Below are positions 25,748 through 34,558 of a stretch of DNA of 64,000 nt, in pieces. The first letter of the stretch is position 1. The number at the start of each line of letters is the position of its first letter. The notes beneath the pieces are model-generated. The model saw only the letters and a list, made by a program, of their open reading frames with translations. It was not told where the DNA came from and ran no database searches. A program made the position numbers and the translations under genes. The DNA is taken from contig NZ_BCNV01000011.1 of assembly GCF_001570725.1 (NCBI RefSeq), positions 124,001-188,000 on the forward strand, written 5' to 3'. The stretch comes from Paenibacillus amylolyticus. GTDB lineage: Bacteria; Bacillota; Bacilli; Paenibacillales; Paenibacillaceae.

Positions 25748-26809
25748 CTATCCGATTGCTGCTTCCTGTTCCTTGGATTCCAGTGCAAATTCACTAAGCC
25801 CCTGCTCTGCCAAAATTTCACGCAACAATTCAAATGAACGAATTCGTTTGGCAAAGTCCCGTGTAGCTGTAGTCACAATGAACTCTTCCACAGCAAAATC
25901 CTGCTGGAACTTCAGCAGTGCCTGACCTACCGTTGCTTTCGTGCCCCGGGTCACGCTTGGTTCAAGAATTTCAATTCGGTACTTTTCGTTGGATTGACGT
26001 CCGAATTCTTCCGCTTGTTCAACAGAACCGACCGTCAGCACTTTGCCACTCTCCATGTGAATTCTCACCAGCTTATGTTCACCCGCAAGCCCTTCCGCTT
26101 CTTCCTCACTCTCGGCCACAATTAGGGATAAAGCCAGTGCAGCGTAGGGCTCCCGTCCCTGGGAACGATCGAATTGTTCACGATATACACGGATGGCTTC
26201 AAGTGCTACCTCTATATTACTGTTAATGAACAGTGAAAAGACATAGGGAAGTCCCAGTTCCGCAGCCATGCCTGCACTATCAACACTGGCTCCAAGTACG
26301 TACAGCTCTGCTGGAATGTCGGACACAGGCGAAGCAGTGAGCCCCGCAAGTGCATGAGATGGATCTTCATGTGGTTCATTATGAATGTATCGCTTCACCT
26401 GAACAATTTTCTCTTTCAGGGATGCAGCTCCCTGAATACCTTCCTGCAATGCCTGTGTCGAACGAGGTAATCCCCCCGGCGCACGACCGATTCCCAAGTC
26501 AACTCTTCCTGGGCCGAGCGCTGCGAGTATATTGAAATTTTCGGCGACTTTATATGGGCTGTAATGCTGGAGCATCACCCCGCCAGAGCCCAGTCGAATC
26601 CGCTTCGTATGCGCAAGCAAGTGGGAGATGAGTACCTCTGGGGAGGAACCTGCAACATGCCCTGAATCATGGTGCTCCGATACCCAGAACCGATGGAATC
26701 CAAGCTGATCTGCCCGCTGTGCCAGCTCAATCGTGTGCCGAAAAGCATCCACCGCCGTTTCCCCTTCATAGATGGGGGTCTGATCCAAAATGCCAACACG
26801 AATACTCAT
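25748..26809 (-). CDS. LLM-class flavin oxidoreductase (YtmO/CmoO-like)
   Basis: A 353-residue luciferase-like flavoprotein starting at MSIRVGILDQ; the ATG at 26807-26809 follows AGGAGGAG, which rules out the longer frame. Motifs: FWVSEHH, LGSGGVMLQHYSPYKVAENF, LGPGRVDLGIGRAPGG, all typical of the bacterial LLM subgroup that includes YtmO. YtmO-type enzymes act in cysteine dealkylation. It lies 39 bp upstream of the M20 gene and the two are probably co-transcribed. The flavin would be supplied by the FMN reductase encoded at 27992-28540. Substrate is inferred from context. Confidence 0.88.
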   Translation of the reverse strand: MSIRVGILDQTPIYEGETAVDAFRHTIELAQRADQLGFHRFWVSEHHDSGHVAGSSPEVLISHLLAHTKRIRLGSGGVMLQHYSPYKVAENFNILAALGPGRVDLGIGRAPGGLPRSTQALQEGIQGAASLKEKIVQVKRYIHNEPHEDPSHALAGLTASPVSDIPAELYVLGASVDSAGMAAELGLPYVFSLFINSNIEVALEAIRVYREQFDRSQGREPYAALALSLIVAESEEEAEGLAGEHKLVRIHMESGKVLTVGSVEQAEEFGRQSNEKYRIEILEPSVTRGTKATVGQALLKFQQDFAVEEFIVTTATRDFAKRIRSFELLREILAEQGLSEFALESKEQEAAIG

Positions 26810-26865
26810 TTCCTTCTCCTCCTTGATTGTGCTGAACCTATGTTCTTGAATCACTATTAAGTTGA

Positions 26866-27043
26866 ACTGGAGATGTTACACTTTATCACTCCGACTGCAG
26901 TACCATCTTCCGATCACTCTTATCCCCAGATTTTCTTTACTCCCTTGGTTCAAGGGAAAAATCTGTTGATAAATGCGCACGCTTCGCTTCTTCAGATTGG
27001 TTCTGCACTCTCCGTTATGGTGTAAAAGTCAGATTCAACGTTA
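26866..27043 (+). repeat. Dispersed palindromic element, copy C
   Basis: About 175 bp between the LysR gene and the LLM gene. Internal runs match copy B nearly base for base. The ends are inverted (GTTGAACTG ... and its counterpart GTTGAATCTG read from the right), and the halves can pair over about 75 bp. No coding capacity. In this position it may act as a terminator or RNA-stability hairpin within the operon. Confidence 0.85.
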
Positions 27044-27049
27044 GACGCT

Positions 27050-27922
27050 CTATAACTGCCGCAGCAGTTCCCCGAAGGGCTCTGCCAATGGCGAATATTC
27101 TTCCTTTAATGTGACGACGCTGATCTGCAACGATACACCTGCCACCTCATGTACCTGAATGGGGAACAACTCCTGATTCTGCACTTCCTTCTTCACCGTG
27201 AGTCCCGGGAGAAAGGCAATGCCTGCCCCTTGCATAACCAGTTTCTTCGCCGTCTCCGAATTATCGACATGATATGTAATATTCGGCGGATGTTCCAGCG
27301 AGTCGAAAGCCCGGTGAATGCGAAGCCAGTCTAGTGAACCACATTCGAAAAAGACCAGTTGCTCATTCCGGATCGCTTCCATGCTGACATGCCCGCTCTC
27401 AATGAATGGATGTCCTTTGTACACATAGAGCTGGATCGGATCTTCATAAAAAGCAACCGTACGGATCGCAGGATGCATGACTTTGCGTACAAAGGCAAGA
27501 TCAATCTCCTGACCAAGCAGTTTGGCAATCAGCTGATCCGTCGTTGCTGTCGTCAATTTGATGTTAATTTCGGGGTAAGCATCCTTAATCTTGGGTAGAA
27601 AATCGGGAATGACATAATTGGATACCGATACTGTACTACCGAGCCGAAGAGCATCCGGTGTGGATCGCCGTTGCTGAATCTTCTGCTTGCCCTTCTGAAT
27701 CACTTGCAGCACTTGCTGCGCATATGGCAGGAATTTCCGACCTTCCTCTGTCAGCACAATTTGCTTGCCAAGCCGATCAAACAACTTGCAGCCCAGCTCC
27801 CTTTCCAGTGATTGAATGCGAGCTGTGACCGAAGGTTGGGACAAGAAGAGTACTTCGGCAGCTTTATTGAAGCTTCCATAATGATTGATATATACAAATG
27901 CTTCAATGTTCTCGATATTCAT
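27050..27922 (-). CDS. LysR family regulator of the sulfur locus
   Basis: A 290-residue LysR-type regulator. The ATG at 27920-27922 follows GGAGG. Residues 1-60 are the winged helix-turn-helix (YGSFNKAAEVLFLSQPSVTA, RIQSLERELGCKLFDRLGKQ), followed by the linker helix and an effector domain (LRLGSTVSVSNYVIPDFLP). It resembles CysL/YwfK-type regulators. Its position between FMN reductase and LLM genes parallels YtlI, a LysR protein that controls S-alkyl-cysteine salvage in Bacillus. An inverted repeat at 27971-27992 could be its own operator. Confidence 0.88.
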   Translation of the reverse strand: MNIENIEAFVYINHYGSFNKAAEVLFLSQPSVTARIQSLERELGCKLFDRLGKQIVLTEEGRKFLPYAQQVLQVIQKGKQKIQQRRSTPDALRLGSTVSVSNYVIPDFLPKIKDAYPEINIKLTTATTDQLIAKLLGQEIDLAFVRKVMHPAIRTVAFYEDPIQLYVYKGHPFIESGHVSMEAIRNEQLVFFECGSLDWLRIHRAFDSLEHPPNITYHVDNSETAKKLVMQGAGIAFLPGLTVKKEVQNQELFPIQVHEVAGVSLQISVVTLKEEYSPLAEPFGELLRQL

Positions 27923-27970
27923 GAGTGCCTCCGTATCCACGTCCGCAGACGTTTGACCTTATATCTATTT

Positions 27971-27992
27971 AACCGATAAATTTACTCGGTTT
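27971..27992. promoter_or_regulatory. Inverted repeat before the LysR gene
   Basis: AACCGA and TCGGTT separated by nine AT-rich bases, ending at the stop of the FMN reductase gene. Size and composition fit a LysR half-site pair, probably for autoregulation. The similar string TCGGTTTTA also occurs before the binding-protein gene (about 32520). Evidence is pattern only. Confidence 0.4.
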
Positions 27993-28540
27993 TATGATAT
28001 CTTAATCCCATCCTTTTCCAGTGTCAATATCAATTCGTCCAAGGAACGATCCAGGCGTGAAGTAATGTCCGCCGAGAGTATGAACTTTCCATCATCCAGT
28101 CGTTCAATCCCCTGATCCACAGCGTACACCCCACCCAGAATATGTCTTCCACCAAGGGCTGCCAGAACAGGCTTCAATGCATAATCAATAGCGAGTAGAT
28201 GAGCAATGGAGCCACCAATGACGAGCGGGAGTGTCAACTTACCCCGTAGCCCCTCTTGCGGAATCAGATCCAGGAACAGCTTGAGCACGCCGGAGTACGA
28301 TGCCTTGTATACCGGTGTAGCTACAATAACGGCATCCGCCGCTTCAACAACAGCCAGAGCATCACGAATAAATGAGCTGTCGAATCGGGCTTGCACCAGA
28401 TCCTCAGCGGGCAGATCCACAACGTGAATAACTTCAACGGTGATGCCTGCCTCCGTTAATTTTTGGCTGCTGTAATCCGTCAGACCTGTCAAACGCGAAC
28501 GTTTGGATGGTGATCCGGCAATAATGACAACATGTGACAT
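27992..28540 (-). CDS. NADPH-dependent FMN reductase (SsuE-like)
   Basis: A 182-residue flavodoxin-like reductase that would supply reduced FMN to the two monooxygenases encoded nearby. The phosphate-binding start is VVIIAGSPSKRSRLTGL, and VIVATPVYKASYSGVLKLFL plus PLVIGGSIAHLLAIDYALKP are the SsuE-family signatures. The ATG follows GGAGGAG. Sulfonate and S-alkyl-cysteine loci regularly carry such a reductase. It is cytoplasmic and complete. Confidence 0.9.
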   Translation of the reverse strand: MSHVVIIAGSPSKRSRLTGLTDYSSQKLTEAGITVEVIHVVDLPAEDLVQARFDSSFIRDALAVVEAADAVIVATPVYKASYSGVLKLFLDLIPQEGLRGKLTLPLVIGGSIAHLLAIDYALKPVLAALGGRHILGGVYAVDQGIERLDDGKFILSADITSRLDRSLDELILTLEKDGIKIS

Positions 28541-28663
28541 AAATTTCTCCTCCTCAAGCGTAAACGGCTGTCGCCGTCCTCTGGTGGCACAGCTACCGTT
28601 TCGCAGTGAAATATAAAAATGGATAGGGTGAAACTTATAAATTCTTATCTTTTGGAATAGCGG

Positions 28664-29578
28664 TCAAGCCGCTCCTTTTACTTTGGGGTCCAACCGATCG
28701 CGAATATCGTCTCCAATCAGATTAACCGCCAGTACAAACAACGTGATCGCCAGCCCCGGGAACGTACAGATCCACCAAGCAACCGTCAGATAACCTCTAC
28801 CTTGCGAGAGCAATGCGCCCCAATCCGGAATTTCCTTCAACACCCCAAGTCCCAGAAAGCTGAGTCCGGAGCCCGTCAGGATCGATGTTCCTACGCCAAG
28901 CGTAGCCATGACCAGCAAGGGTGACAACGAATGTGGCAGTACATGTTTCCAGAAAATACGGGTATTGGAACCGCCCAGTGAACGTGTCGCTGTAATGAAA
29001 GGCAGACCTTTAACAGATATGACCTGCCCACGCATCACCCGTGCGTACCCCGGAATCGAGGAAACCGCAACAGCCAGTGCAATATTCATCAGTCCTGGCC
29101 CGAGAGCAGCTGCAACAGACAACGCCAAGAGCACGCCGGGTACAGCCATCAGAATATCGACAGCCCGCATGGTGATGGTATCAACAATACCTCCGGCGTA
29201 ACCGGAGATAATACCAAGCGCACTGCCAACAATGCCTCCCACAAGCACCGAAGCAAATCCAATGAGCAATGAATCCCTGCTTCCATGCACAACTACACTG
29301 AAGATATCTCTGCCAAAATAGTCCGTCCCGAACAGGTACGCAGCAGAGGGAGCCTGCAGAATGGCATCCGTCATCATCTGAGTTGGATCATAAGGAGCAA
29401 TCCAGCCCGGCACAATCGCACATGCCACGGTAAACACGACTACCAGCAATGCTGCATAAAAGAATAATCGGGATACCGCGAGTGAAACGCGATAGCGCCA
29501 AGGGCGGCGATTCCACAGACGTATACGTCCTACGCCCGCCCATGCTTTTTTGTCACCAGCCAAAGGTTTCATGCTCAT
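28664..29578 (-). CDS. Opp/Dpp-type ABC permease (C subunit)
   Basis: A DppC/OppC/GsiD-like permease of 304 residues with an N-terminal cytoplasmic stretch, an anchor helix and five further helices. The coupling loop is ATRSLGGSNTRIFWKHVLPH, and SFLGLGVLKEIPDWGALLSQ and NLIGDDIRDRLDPK close the protein as usual. The ATG at 29576-29578 is nine bases from GGAGGAG. Together with the genes at 29639 and 30794 it forms an importer for a peptide-like or thioether amino-acid compound. No ATPase genes lie in this locus. Confidence 0.9.
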   Translation of the reverse strand: MSMKPLAGDKKAWAGVGRIRLWNRRPWRYRVSLAVSRLFFYAALLVVVFTVACAIVPGWIAPYDPTQMMTDAILQAPSAAYLFGTDYFGRDIFSVVVHGSRDSLLIGFASVLVGGIVGSALGIISGYAGGIVDTITMRAVDILMAVPGVLLALSVAAALGPGLMNIALAVAVSSIPGYARVMRGQVISVKGLPFITATRSLGGSNTRIFWKHVLPHSLSPLLVMATLGVGTSILTGSGLSFLGLGVLKEIPDWGALLSQGRGYLTVAWWICTFPGLAITLFVLAVNLIGDDIRDRLDPKVKGAA

Positions 29579-29638
29579 GAGCAACAACTCCTCCTTCCAT
29601 ACTCCGCGTCAGGACACTTCTGACGGTTCCAGTTGTAA

Positions 29639-30571
29639 TCATGTTCGGACTGCACGCCGAACCCGGGGATCAATGTACGAATACGAGATGTCCACCAGCA
29701 AATTCAAGACCACATAGATAATGGATGTAAAGAAAACAACGCCTTGCACCACGGGCAGATCCTTGGCCATTAGCGCATCGGCAATAATCCGGCCGATTCC
29801 TTGTCTGGAGAAGACAGTCTCCACCACAACCGTTCCCGCAAGCAGATCACCGATCAGCATGCCAATTACCGTTACGGCAGGGATCAGCGCATTACGCAGC
29901 GCATGGCCATACATGATGGCGCGCTCGGAAAGTCCTTTTGCCCGTAACGCCACGATAAATGGTTCATTGATCACTTCCAGCATGCTGTTACGCACCATCC
30001 GTACGATAAATCCTGCACCCACGAGACCCAGCGTTGCTGCCGGAAGAACCAGTGAGCTGAACCCATCCGATCCCATCGCCGGGAACCAGCCAAGCTGTAC
30101 CGAGAATAACAGGATGAGCAGTATCCCCGTCCAGAAGGTTGGCATGGAGATGCCAAACAGTCCAACGAGCCGGGCAACGAAATCAATCACGCCATTGCGA
30201 TGAATTGCAGACAATACACCGAGTGTAATTCCAATCGTGATGGCAATGATTGAGCTGAGTGCGGTCAAAGCCAGTGTGGCTGGAAAATGCTCCAGTATTT
30301 TGGGCAGAACCGGATCCGAATTGATCATCGATTTACCGAAATCTCCACGCAGCATATCACCGAAATAGTTCGCAAACTGGATGTAAAACGGCTGATCCAG
30401 CCCAAGTTGAACCCGCAGATTCTCGATCATCTCCGGGGTAGCCGAGGACGGGTCCAGCATGAGCAGAACCGGATCACCCGGCAGAAGATACATGATGCAG
30501 TACACCAGCACCGAAGCTCCGAAAATAACCAGAAGCGATGTTGCGAGTCGTGACAGTATCGTTTGAACCAT
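29639..30571 (-). CDS. Opp/Dpp-type ABC permease (B subunit)
   Basis: A 310-residue DppB/OppB-like permease with six helices. Typical features are VYCIMYLLPGDPVLLMLDP near the N-terminus, RAKGLSERAIMYGHALRNAL in the coupling loop, and a late VDISYSYIDPRVR. The ATG follows AAGGAGAT. It lies 60 bp upstream of its partner permease gene and downstream of the binding-protein gene, from which a MITE-like repeat separates it. Substrate is unknown. Confidence 0.9.
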   Translation of the reverse strand: MVQTILSRLATSLLVIFGASVLVYCIMYLLPGDPVLLMLDPSSATPEMIENLRVQLGLDQPFYIQFANYFGDMLRGDFGKSMINSDPVLPKILEHFPATLALTALSSIIAITIGITLGVLSAIHRNGVIDFVARLVGLFGISMPTFWTGILLILLFSVQLGWFPAMGSDGFSSLVLPAATLGLVGAGFIVRMVRNSMLEVINEPFIVALRAKGLSERAIMYGHALRNALIPAVTVIGMLIGDLLAGTVVVETVFSRQGIGRIIADALMAKDLPVVQGVVFFTSIIYVVLNLLVDISYSYIDPRVRRAVRT

Positions 30572-30619
30572 ACCGGGATATCTCCTTCCTAAATCTGGAT
30601 TGGCCGTTCCTATAGTGCG

Positions 30620-30786
30620 TGTTCAAAAAGACCAGTTTTCAGTACCGAGAAGATGGAATGAAGCTAGAAATGGAGTAGCGGAGCGTAGGAAACTACGTGA
30701 GCAACGGACATTTCGGCTGAATTTCATATTCGATGCTGATCATGCCATTAGGCATGACTCGTAATCAAAAGTGGACTTTTTGAACA
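30620..30786. mobile_element. MITE-like element with 24-bp terminal inverted repeats
   Basis: A 167-bp unit in the gap between the binding-protein and permease genes. The left end TGTTCAAAAAGACCAGTTTT and the reverse complement of the right end TGTTCAAAAAGTCCACTTTT match at 18 of 20 positions. It contains no ORF. The interior has further small palindromes (CATGCCATTAGGCATG). The structure fits a non-autonomous element, though a target duplication was not resolved. Confidence 0.7.
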
Positions 30787-30793
30787 ACCTCTG

Positions 30794-32440
30794 TTAGGGC
30801 TGAATGCGGACGTCGTTAAAGAGTGGATACCCAAGTGAATCGAACTTGATGCCTTCGACCTTTTTGGATGCTGCGACGGTATAAGGGAATACATAGATCG
30901 GCAAAATTACCGCTTGCTCAATCAGGTATTGTTGAATCTGATTGTAGATCTCGACACGTTTATCCGCGTCACTCTCAACGGCTCCCTGCTCCAGCAGTTC
31001 ATCAATCTTCGGATCAGACAAACCGGACAATGTCGGACGCTGACCCTCTGCACTCGTATGATAGAAGGCATACAATGCATTTGGATCGGAGTTAACCTGG
31101 CTGTTGCCATAGAGATCATAATCCCAGTTCTGATAGATGACCGTTGCGATGTCTTTTGTAATTTCCACTTCAACTGCGATGCCTACCTGCTTCAGCTGTT
31201 GCTGGATAATGGCGGCAATGTCGTTGCGTTTCTCCCGATTGGGCGAACCATCGACATAACGTAGGGTCAGTTTCTGGCCGTCTTTGGCACGAATGCCGTC
31301 AGCGCCCTTCACCCAGCCTTGTTCATCGAGCAGCTGATTGGCTTTGTTGATGTCCGGGTTAATGCTTCCTTCCAGCGATGCATCATAACCCAGAATTCCA
31401 GGAGACAGTGCAGACCACGCACGTTCGTAGTTACCCAGATACAATGTTTTGACAATCGATTCCACATCTACGGCGGATTGTACCGCCTGCCTTACTTTCA
31501 CATCATCCCAAGGCGCTTTGCGCAGATTGAAAAAGAGTGTATATGGTAATCCCACCGTGTTAGCCTGTAACAGTTGCTGGTTCGGATCGTTTTTCAATGC
31601 AGCGATATTTTGCGGTGGAACGGTCTCGGCAGCGAGCACCTGACCACTTTGTACACTTCCGATGCGTGTCGCTTCTTCCGGTACAATTTTGAATGTGATC
31701 GTATCCACATGTGGCGCAGCTTTATTTTCAACCGTCTCAGGTCCCCAGTTGTAATCATTGTTCTTGGCAACGACGATATCCGCATTTTCATCCCATTTCA
31801 CAAAGGTATACGGACCTGTGCCCACCGGATTTTTACCCAGCTGGTCGCCATATTTTTGGGCAGCTGTAGGAGACACGATCCCCAGAAGCGCCTGGCTCAA
31901 GTTGCCAAGAAAGGCTTGCGATGGCGATTCCAGATTCACCTTAATGGTATATTCATCAATGACCTCGGAGGAGCTATAGGGTCTAATCAGGGCAAGGGAA
32001 TTGGCAGCTTTGGTAGCCGGATCAATCACCCGGTCCAGATTGTATTTCACGGCTTCCGCATTAAACGGTGTGCCATCGTGGAACTTCACGCCTTCACGCA
32101 GCTTGAACGTATAACTCTTGCCGTCCTCGGATACGCTCCATTCCGTGGCGAGCCACGGTTTGATGGAACCATCCGGCAACTGTACTACCAGATTGTCATA
32201 GATCGTGCGAATAGCACGTACAGCCACGGCAAGACCACTGCGATGAGGGTCAAGTGAATCCGGCGATGTAGCGAGGGCAAAGGTTAAGTTGCCCCCTTCC
32301 GCTGACCCGGCCTGATCCCCGCCCGAAGCCTGAGCTGCACCGTTCGTGCTGCCTCCCGCCGCAGCTCCGCAACCGGATAATACCATCACCAATACTGCTG
32401 CCAATGCCATATATTTCATCCATGAGATAGACCTGTTCAT
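30794..32440 (-). CDS. Opp/Dpp-type substrate-binding lipoprotein
   Basis: A 548-residue extracellular solute-binding protein of family 5. The lipoprotein signal ends LSGC with Cys24, followed by a Gly/Ala/Ser linker. The mature part has DNLVVQLPDGSIKPWLATEW, YTFKLREGVKFHDGTPFNAE and YNQIQQYLIEQAVILPIYVF, typical of dipeptide/oligopeptide and nickel-type receptors. It is similar in fold, not in close sequence, to CntA. It starts the transporter part of the sulfur locus; the probable ligand is a small peptide or S-alkyl-cysteine derivative (inference). Confidence 0.9.
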   Translation of the reverse strand: MNRSISWMKYMALAAVLVMVLSGCGAAAGGSTNGAAQASGGDQAGSAEGGNLTFALATSPDSLDPHRSGLAVAVRAIRTIYDNLVVQLPDGSIKPWLATEWSVSEDGKSYTFKLREGVKFHDGTPFNAEAVKYNLDRVIDPATKAANSLALIRPYSSSEVIDEYTIKVNLESPSQAFLGNLSQALLGIVSPTAAQKYGDQLGKNPVGTGPYTFVKWDENADIVVAKNNDYNWGPETVENKAAPHVDTITFKIVPEEATRIGSVQSGQVLAAETVPPQNIAALKNDPNQQLLQANTVGLPYTLFFNLRKAPWDDVKVRQAVQSAVDVESIVKTLYLGNYERAWSALSPGILGYDASLEGSINPDINKANQLLDEQGWVKGADGIRAKDGQKLTLRYVDGSPNREKRNDIAAIIQQQLKQVGIAVEVEITKDIATVIYQNWDYDLYGNSQVNSDPNALYAFYHTSAEGQRPTLSGLSDPKIDELLEQGAVESDADKRVEIYNQIQQYLIEQAVILPIYVFPYTVAASKKVEGIKFDSLGYPLFNDVRIQP

Positions 32441-32499
32441 ATCGCTTCCCCCTCTGTGTATACAGGTGTCATTAAATTAATGTTTATACCCAATACTTG

Positions 32500-32526
32500 A
32501 TATTCCCTATGAGTTAAGTCGGTTTT
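32500..32526. promoter_or_regulatory. Shared motif before the binding-protein gene
   Basis: ATTCCCTATGAGTTAAG followed by TCGGTTTTAA lies 60-90 bp before the lipoprotein gene. The string CCTATGAGTT, with ATTC before and GTTTTAA after, recurs at 34050-34076 before the monooxygenase gene. It is a candidate site for the sulfur regulator of this locus. Confidence 0.45.
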
Positions 32527-32613
32527 AAGACAGTACAAAACGTAGTAAGTGACTTTATTACCGGTTGGAGAAAACAGCCAGACAAAATCAGATGCTCGTT
32601 CGCTCCCTATCCG

Positions 32614-33957
32614 TTATGCCAAATCAGATACGACTTGCTCCTTCGCAGCCGTATAACGGTTAACCGGAATTTGCACCCCAAGGTTACCTCGCAATGTATC
32701 GTGTTCATAGTCCGTACGATACAGGCCGCGTTCTTGCAGAATCGGAACAACGAGTTCCACAAAATCAGACAATCCACTTGGCAGCTCCGAAGCAATAATG
32801 AAGCCATCCGCCGCTTCTGTCTCGAACCATTCCTGAATCTTGTCAGCAACCTGCTCCGGTGTGCCCAGGAATTTGCTTCGCGGTGTTGCTGCCCGCAGAG
32901 CCACTTCACGCAACGTCAATCCTTGCTCCTTGGCATCCTTCTTGATCTTGTCCGTGCCACTGCGGAAACTGTTGCTTCCAATGCCATTCAGCTCCGGGAA
33001 AGGCTCATCCAGTGGATATTGGGAGAAATCATGATGTTCGAAGAAACGACCCAGGTAATCCAGTGCTTTGTCAATGGTGACCAAGCTTGCGATCTCCTGA
33101 TATTTCTGTTCAGCTTCCTCTTCCGTCCGTCCAACAATAGGATTGATGCCTGGCAGAATGACAATATCCTGTGAAGAACGTCCATAGGAAGCCGCTCGTG
33201 TTTTGACATCCTTATAGAATGCCTGCGCATCTTCAATTGTATCGTGTCCAGTAAAGACAGCATCTGCTTCTTGTGCTGCCAGCGTTTTGCCATCTTCCGA
33301 TGAACCTGCCTGGAAAATTACCGGCTGTCCTTGCCGTGAACGGGCAATATTAAGCGGACCTTGTACGGAGAAAAACTCTCCTTCATGATTAAGCGTGTGC
33401 AGTTTGGATGGGTCGAAGAATACACCGCTCTCTTTGTCTCTTACAAAGGCATCATCTTCCCAAGAGTCCCACAACCCTTTGGTTACCTGTAAATATTCCG
33501 CGGCAATTCGATAACGTTCCGGATGTGTAGGGTGACTGCTCTTACTGTAGTTCTTCGCTGTACCTTCGAGCGGAGAGGTTACTACGTTCCAGCCTGCACG
33601 GCCATCACTGATCTGATCGAGGGAACCGAACTGTCTGGCTACGGTGAAGGGATCACTATAGGATGTCGAGAGGGTACCCACCAGTCCAATCCGTGAAGTA
33701 ACGGCAGCCAAGGCGGATAGAATACTGATCGGTTCGAAGCGATTCAGGAAATGGGGAATGGATTTCTCGGTAATATACAGACCGTCTGCGATAAAAACAA
33801 GATCGAACTTGCCTTCCTCCGCTTTCAGTGCCTGACGCTTGTAGAATCCAAAGTTGACGCTGGCATCCGACAGAACCTCCGGGTGTCTCCAAGTGGTATT
33901 GCTTCCTCCAACCCCATGAATAATGGCTCCAAATTTCAAACTGCGTTTCGCTGTCAT
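32614..33957 (-). CDS. NtaA/SnaA/DszA family FMN-dependent monooxygenase (YtnJ/CmoJ-like)
   Basis: A 447-residue two-component flavin monooxygenase. The start motif is LKFGAIIHGVGGSNTTWRHP and the family hallmark follows: FDLVFIADGLYI, RIGLVGTLSTSYSDPFTVAR, GRAGWNVVTSPLEGTAKNY, QAGSSEDGKTLAAQEADAVF. Members oxidise sulfur or nitrogen compounds; the Bacillus homologues YtnJ and YxeK open S-alkyl-cysteines. The ATG at 33955-33957 is preferred over an upstream GTG because of spacing from GGAG. It needs reduced FMN from the enzyme encoded at 27992-28540. Substrate is inferred from the whole locus. Confidence 0.9.
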   Translation of the reverse strand: MTAKRSLKFGAIIHGVGGSNTTWRHPEVLSDASVNFGFYKRQALKAEEGKFDLVFIADGLYITEKSIPHFLNRFEPISILSALAAVTSRIGLVGTLSTSYSDPFTVARQFGSLDQISDGRAGWNVVTSPLEGTAKNYSKSSHPTHPERYRIAAEYLQVTKGLWDSWEDDAFVRDKESGVFFDPSKLHTLNHEGEFFSVQGPLNIARSRQGQPVIFQAGSSEDGKTLAAQEADAVFTGHDTIEDAQAFYKDVKTRAASYGRSSQDIVILPGINPIVGRTEEEAEQKYQEIASLVTIDKALDYLGRFFEHHDFSQYPLDEPFPELNGIGSNSFRSGTDKIKKDAKEQGLTLREVALRAATPRSKFLGTPEQVADKIQEWFETEAADGFIIASELPSGLSDFVELVVPILQERGLYRTDYEHDTLRGNLGVQIPVNRYTAAKEQVVSDLA

Positions 33958-34279
33958 GTTCACTCCGCCTTCCTTGGATTAAAATCTTCAAAAAAATGAT
34001 CAAGGGCCAATCTGAACTGATTACGTATACGAATTAACTGAAAGTTAACTATTCCTATGAGTTTGGTTTGTTTTAATTTCACAAATCTTATCACTGCCCC
34101 GCAAAAGGGTCAACAGCGCGACTAATAGATTTTTTCTATATGTGTATTGAAGATGTGAATTAGAACCATTTACATCTCATCAAGCGTTGAGTTATGAACG
34201 TTCCAGCAGCTGCACAAATGCGATCTTGCATCATGCAGCAGCCGGAACGGCTTGCTCCAAAGGTATATATCGACTCCCG
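33958..34279. other. Gene-free stretch with sulfur-locus promoter signals
   Basis: No convincing gene. It contains the ATTCCTATGAGTT motif at 34050-34076 shared with the stretch before the binding-protein gene, an AT-rich promoter-like section, and a long interrupted hairpin (CGTTCCAGCAGCTGC ... GCAGCAGCCGGAACG) at about 34198-34251. On the minus strand that hairpin follows the glutaredoxin-like gene and may attenuate its transcript. Confidence 0.5.
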
Positions 34280-34558
34280 TTAGACCGCTGCCGCTTCGTC
34301 CGCTCGTGCCAGAAGTTCAGCCAGCTTCTCCAGATCAGGTTCCAGCAAGGCTTCAAACTTGCCGTCCCCTCCTACTTCAATGACAGGTACATGCCGAATG
34401 CCATATTTTGCTTCAAGTACATCTCGCAGCACGTCATTACCCTGCACTTCAATGTTCTCAAAAGGCTGGTTTCGCTCTGTCAGAAATGCTTTTACTTCCC
34501 CGCAAAAATGACAGCCTGTTTTGCTCCACAGCACGACTTTTTTGGTTGATGATGACAT
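34280..34558 (-). CDS. Glutaredoxin-like protein (YtnI/CmoI-like)
   Basis: A 92-residue thioredoxin-fold protein. The redox motif is CHFC in LWSKTGCHFCGEVKAFL, with the cis-Pro segment HVPVIEV and a C-terminal helix. The ATG at 34556-34558 is seven bases from GGAGG; an ATG six bases earlier is too close. A glutaredoxin-like gene (ytnI) is a regular member of the Bacillus S-alkyl-cysteine operon next to ytmO and ytnJ, so its presence here supports the same pathway. It may reduce a thiol or sulfenate intermediate. Confidence 0.85.
   Translation of the reverse strand: MSSSTKKVVLWSKTGCHFCGEVKAFLTERNQPFENIEVQGNDVLRDVLEAKYGIRHVPVIEVGGDGKFEALLEPDLEKLAELLARADEAAAV

Noticed and set aside
34198..34251. 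SAM riboswitch or T-box in the sulfur locus
   Set aside because: Only a single interrupted hairpin is seen; none of the conserved S-box or T-box sequence blocks were found.
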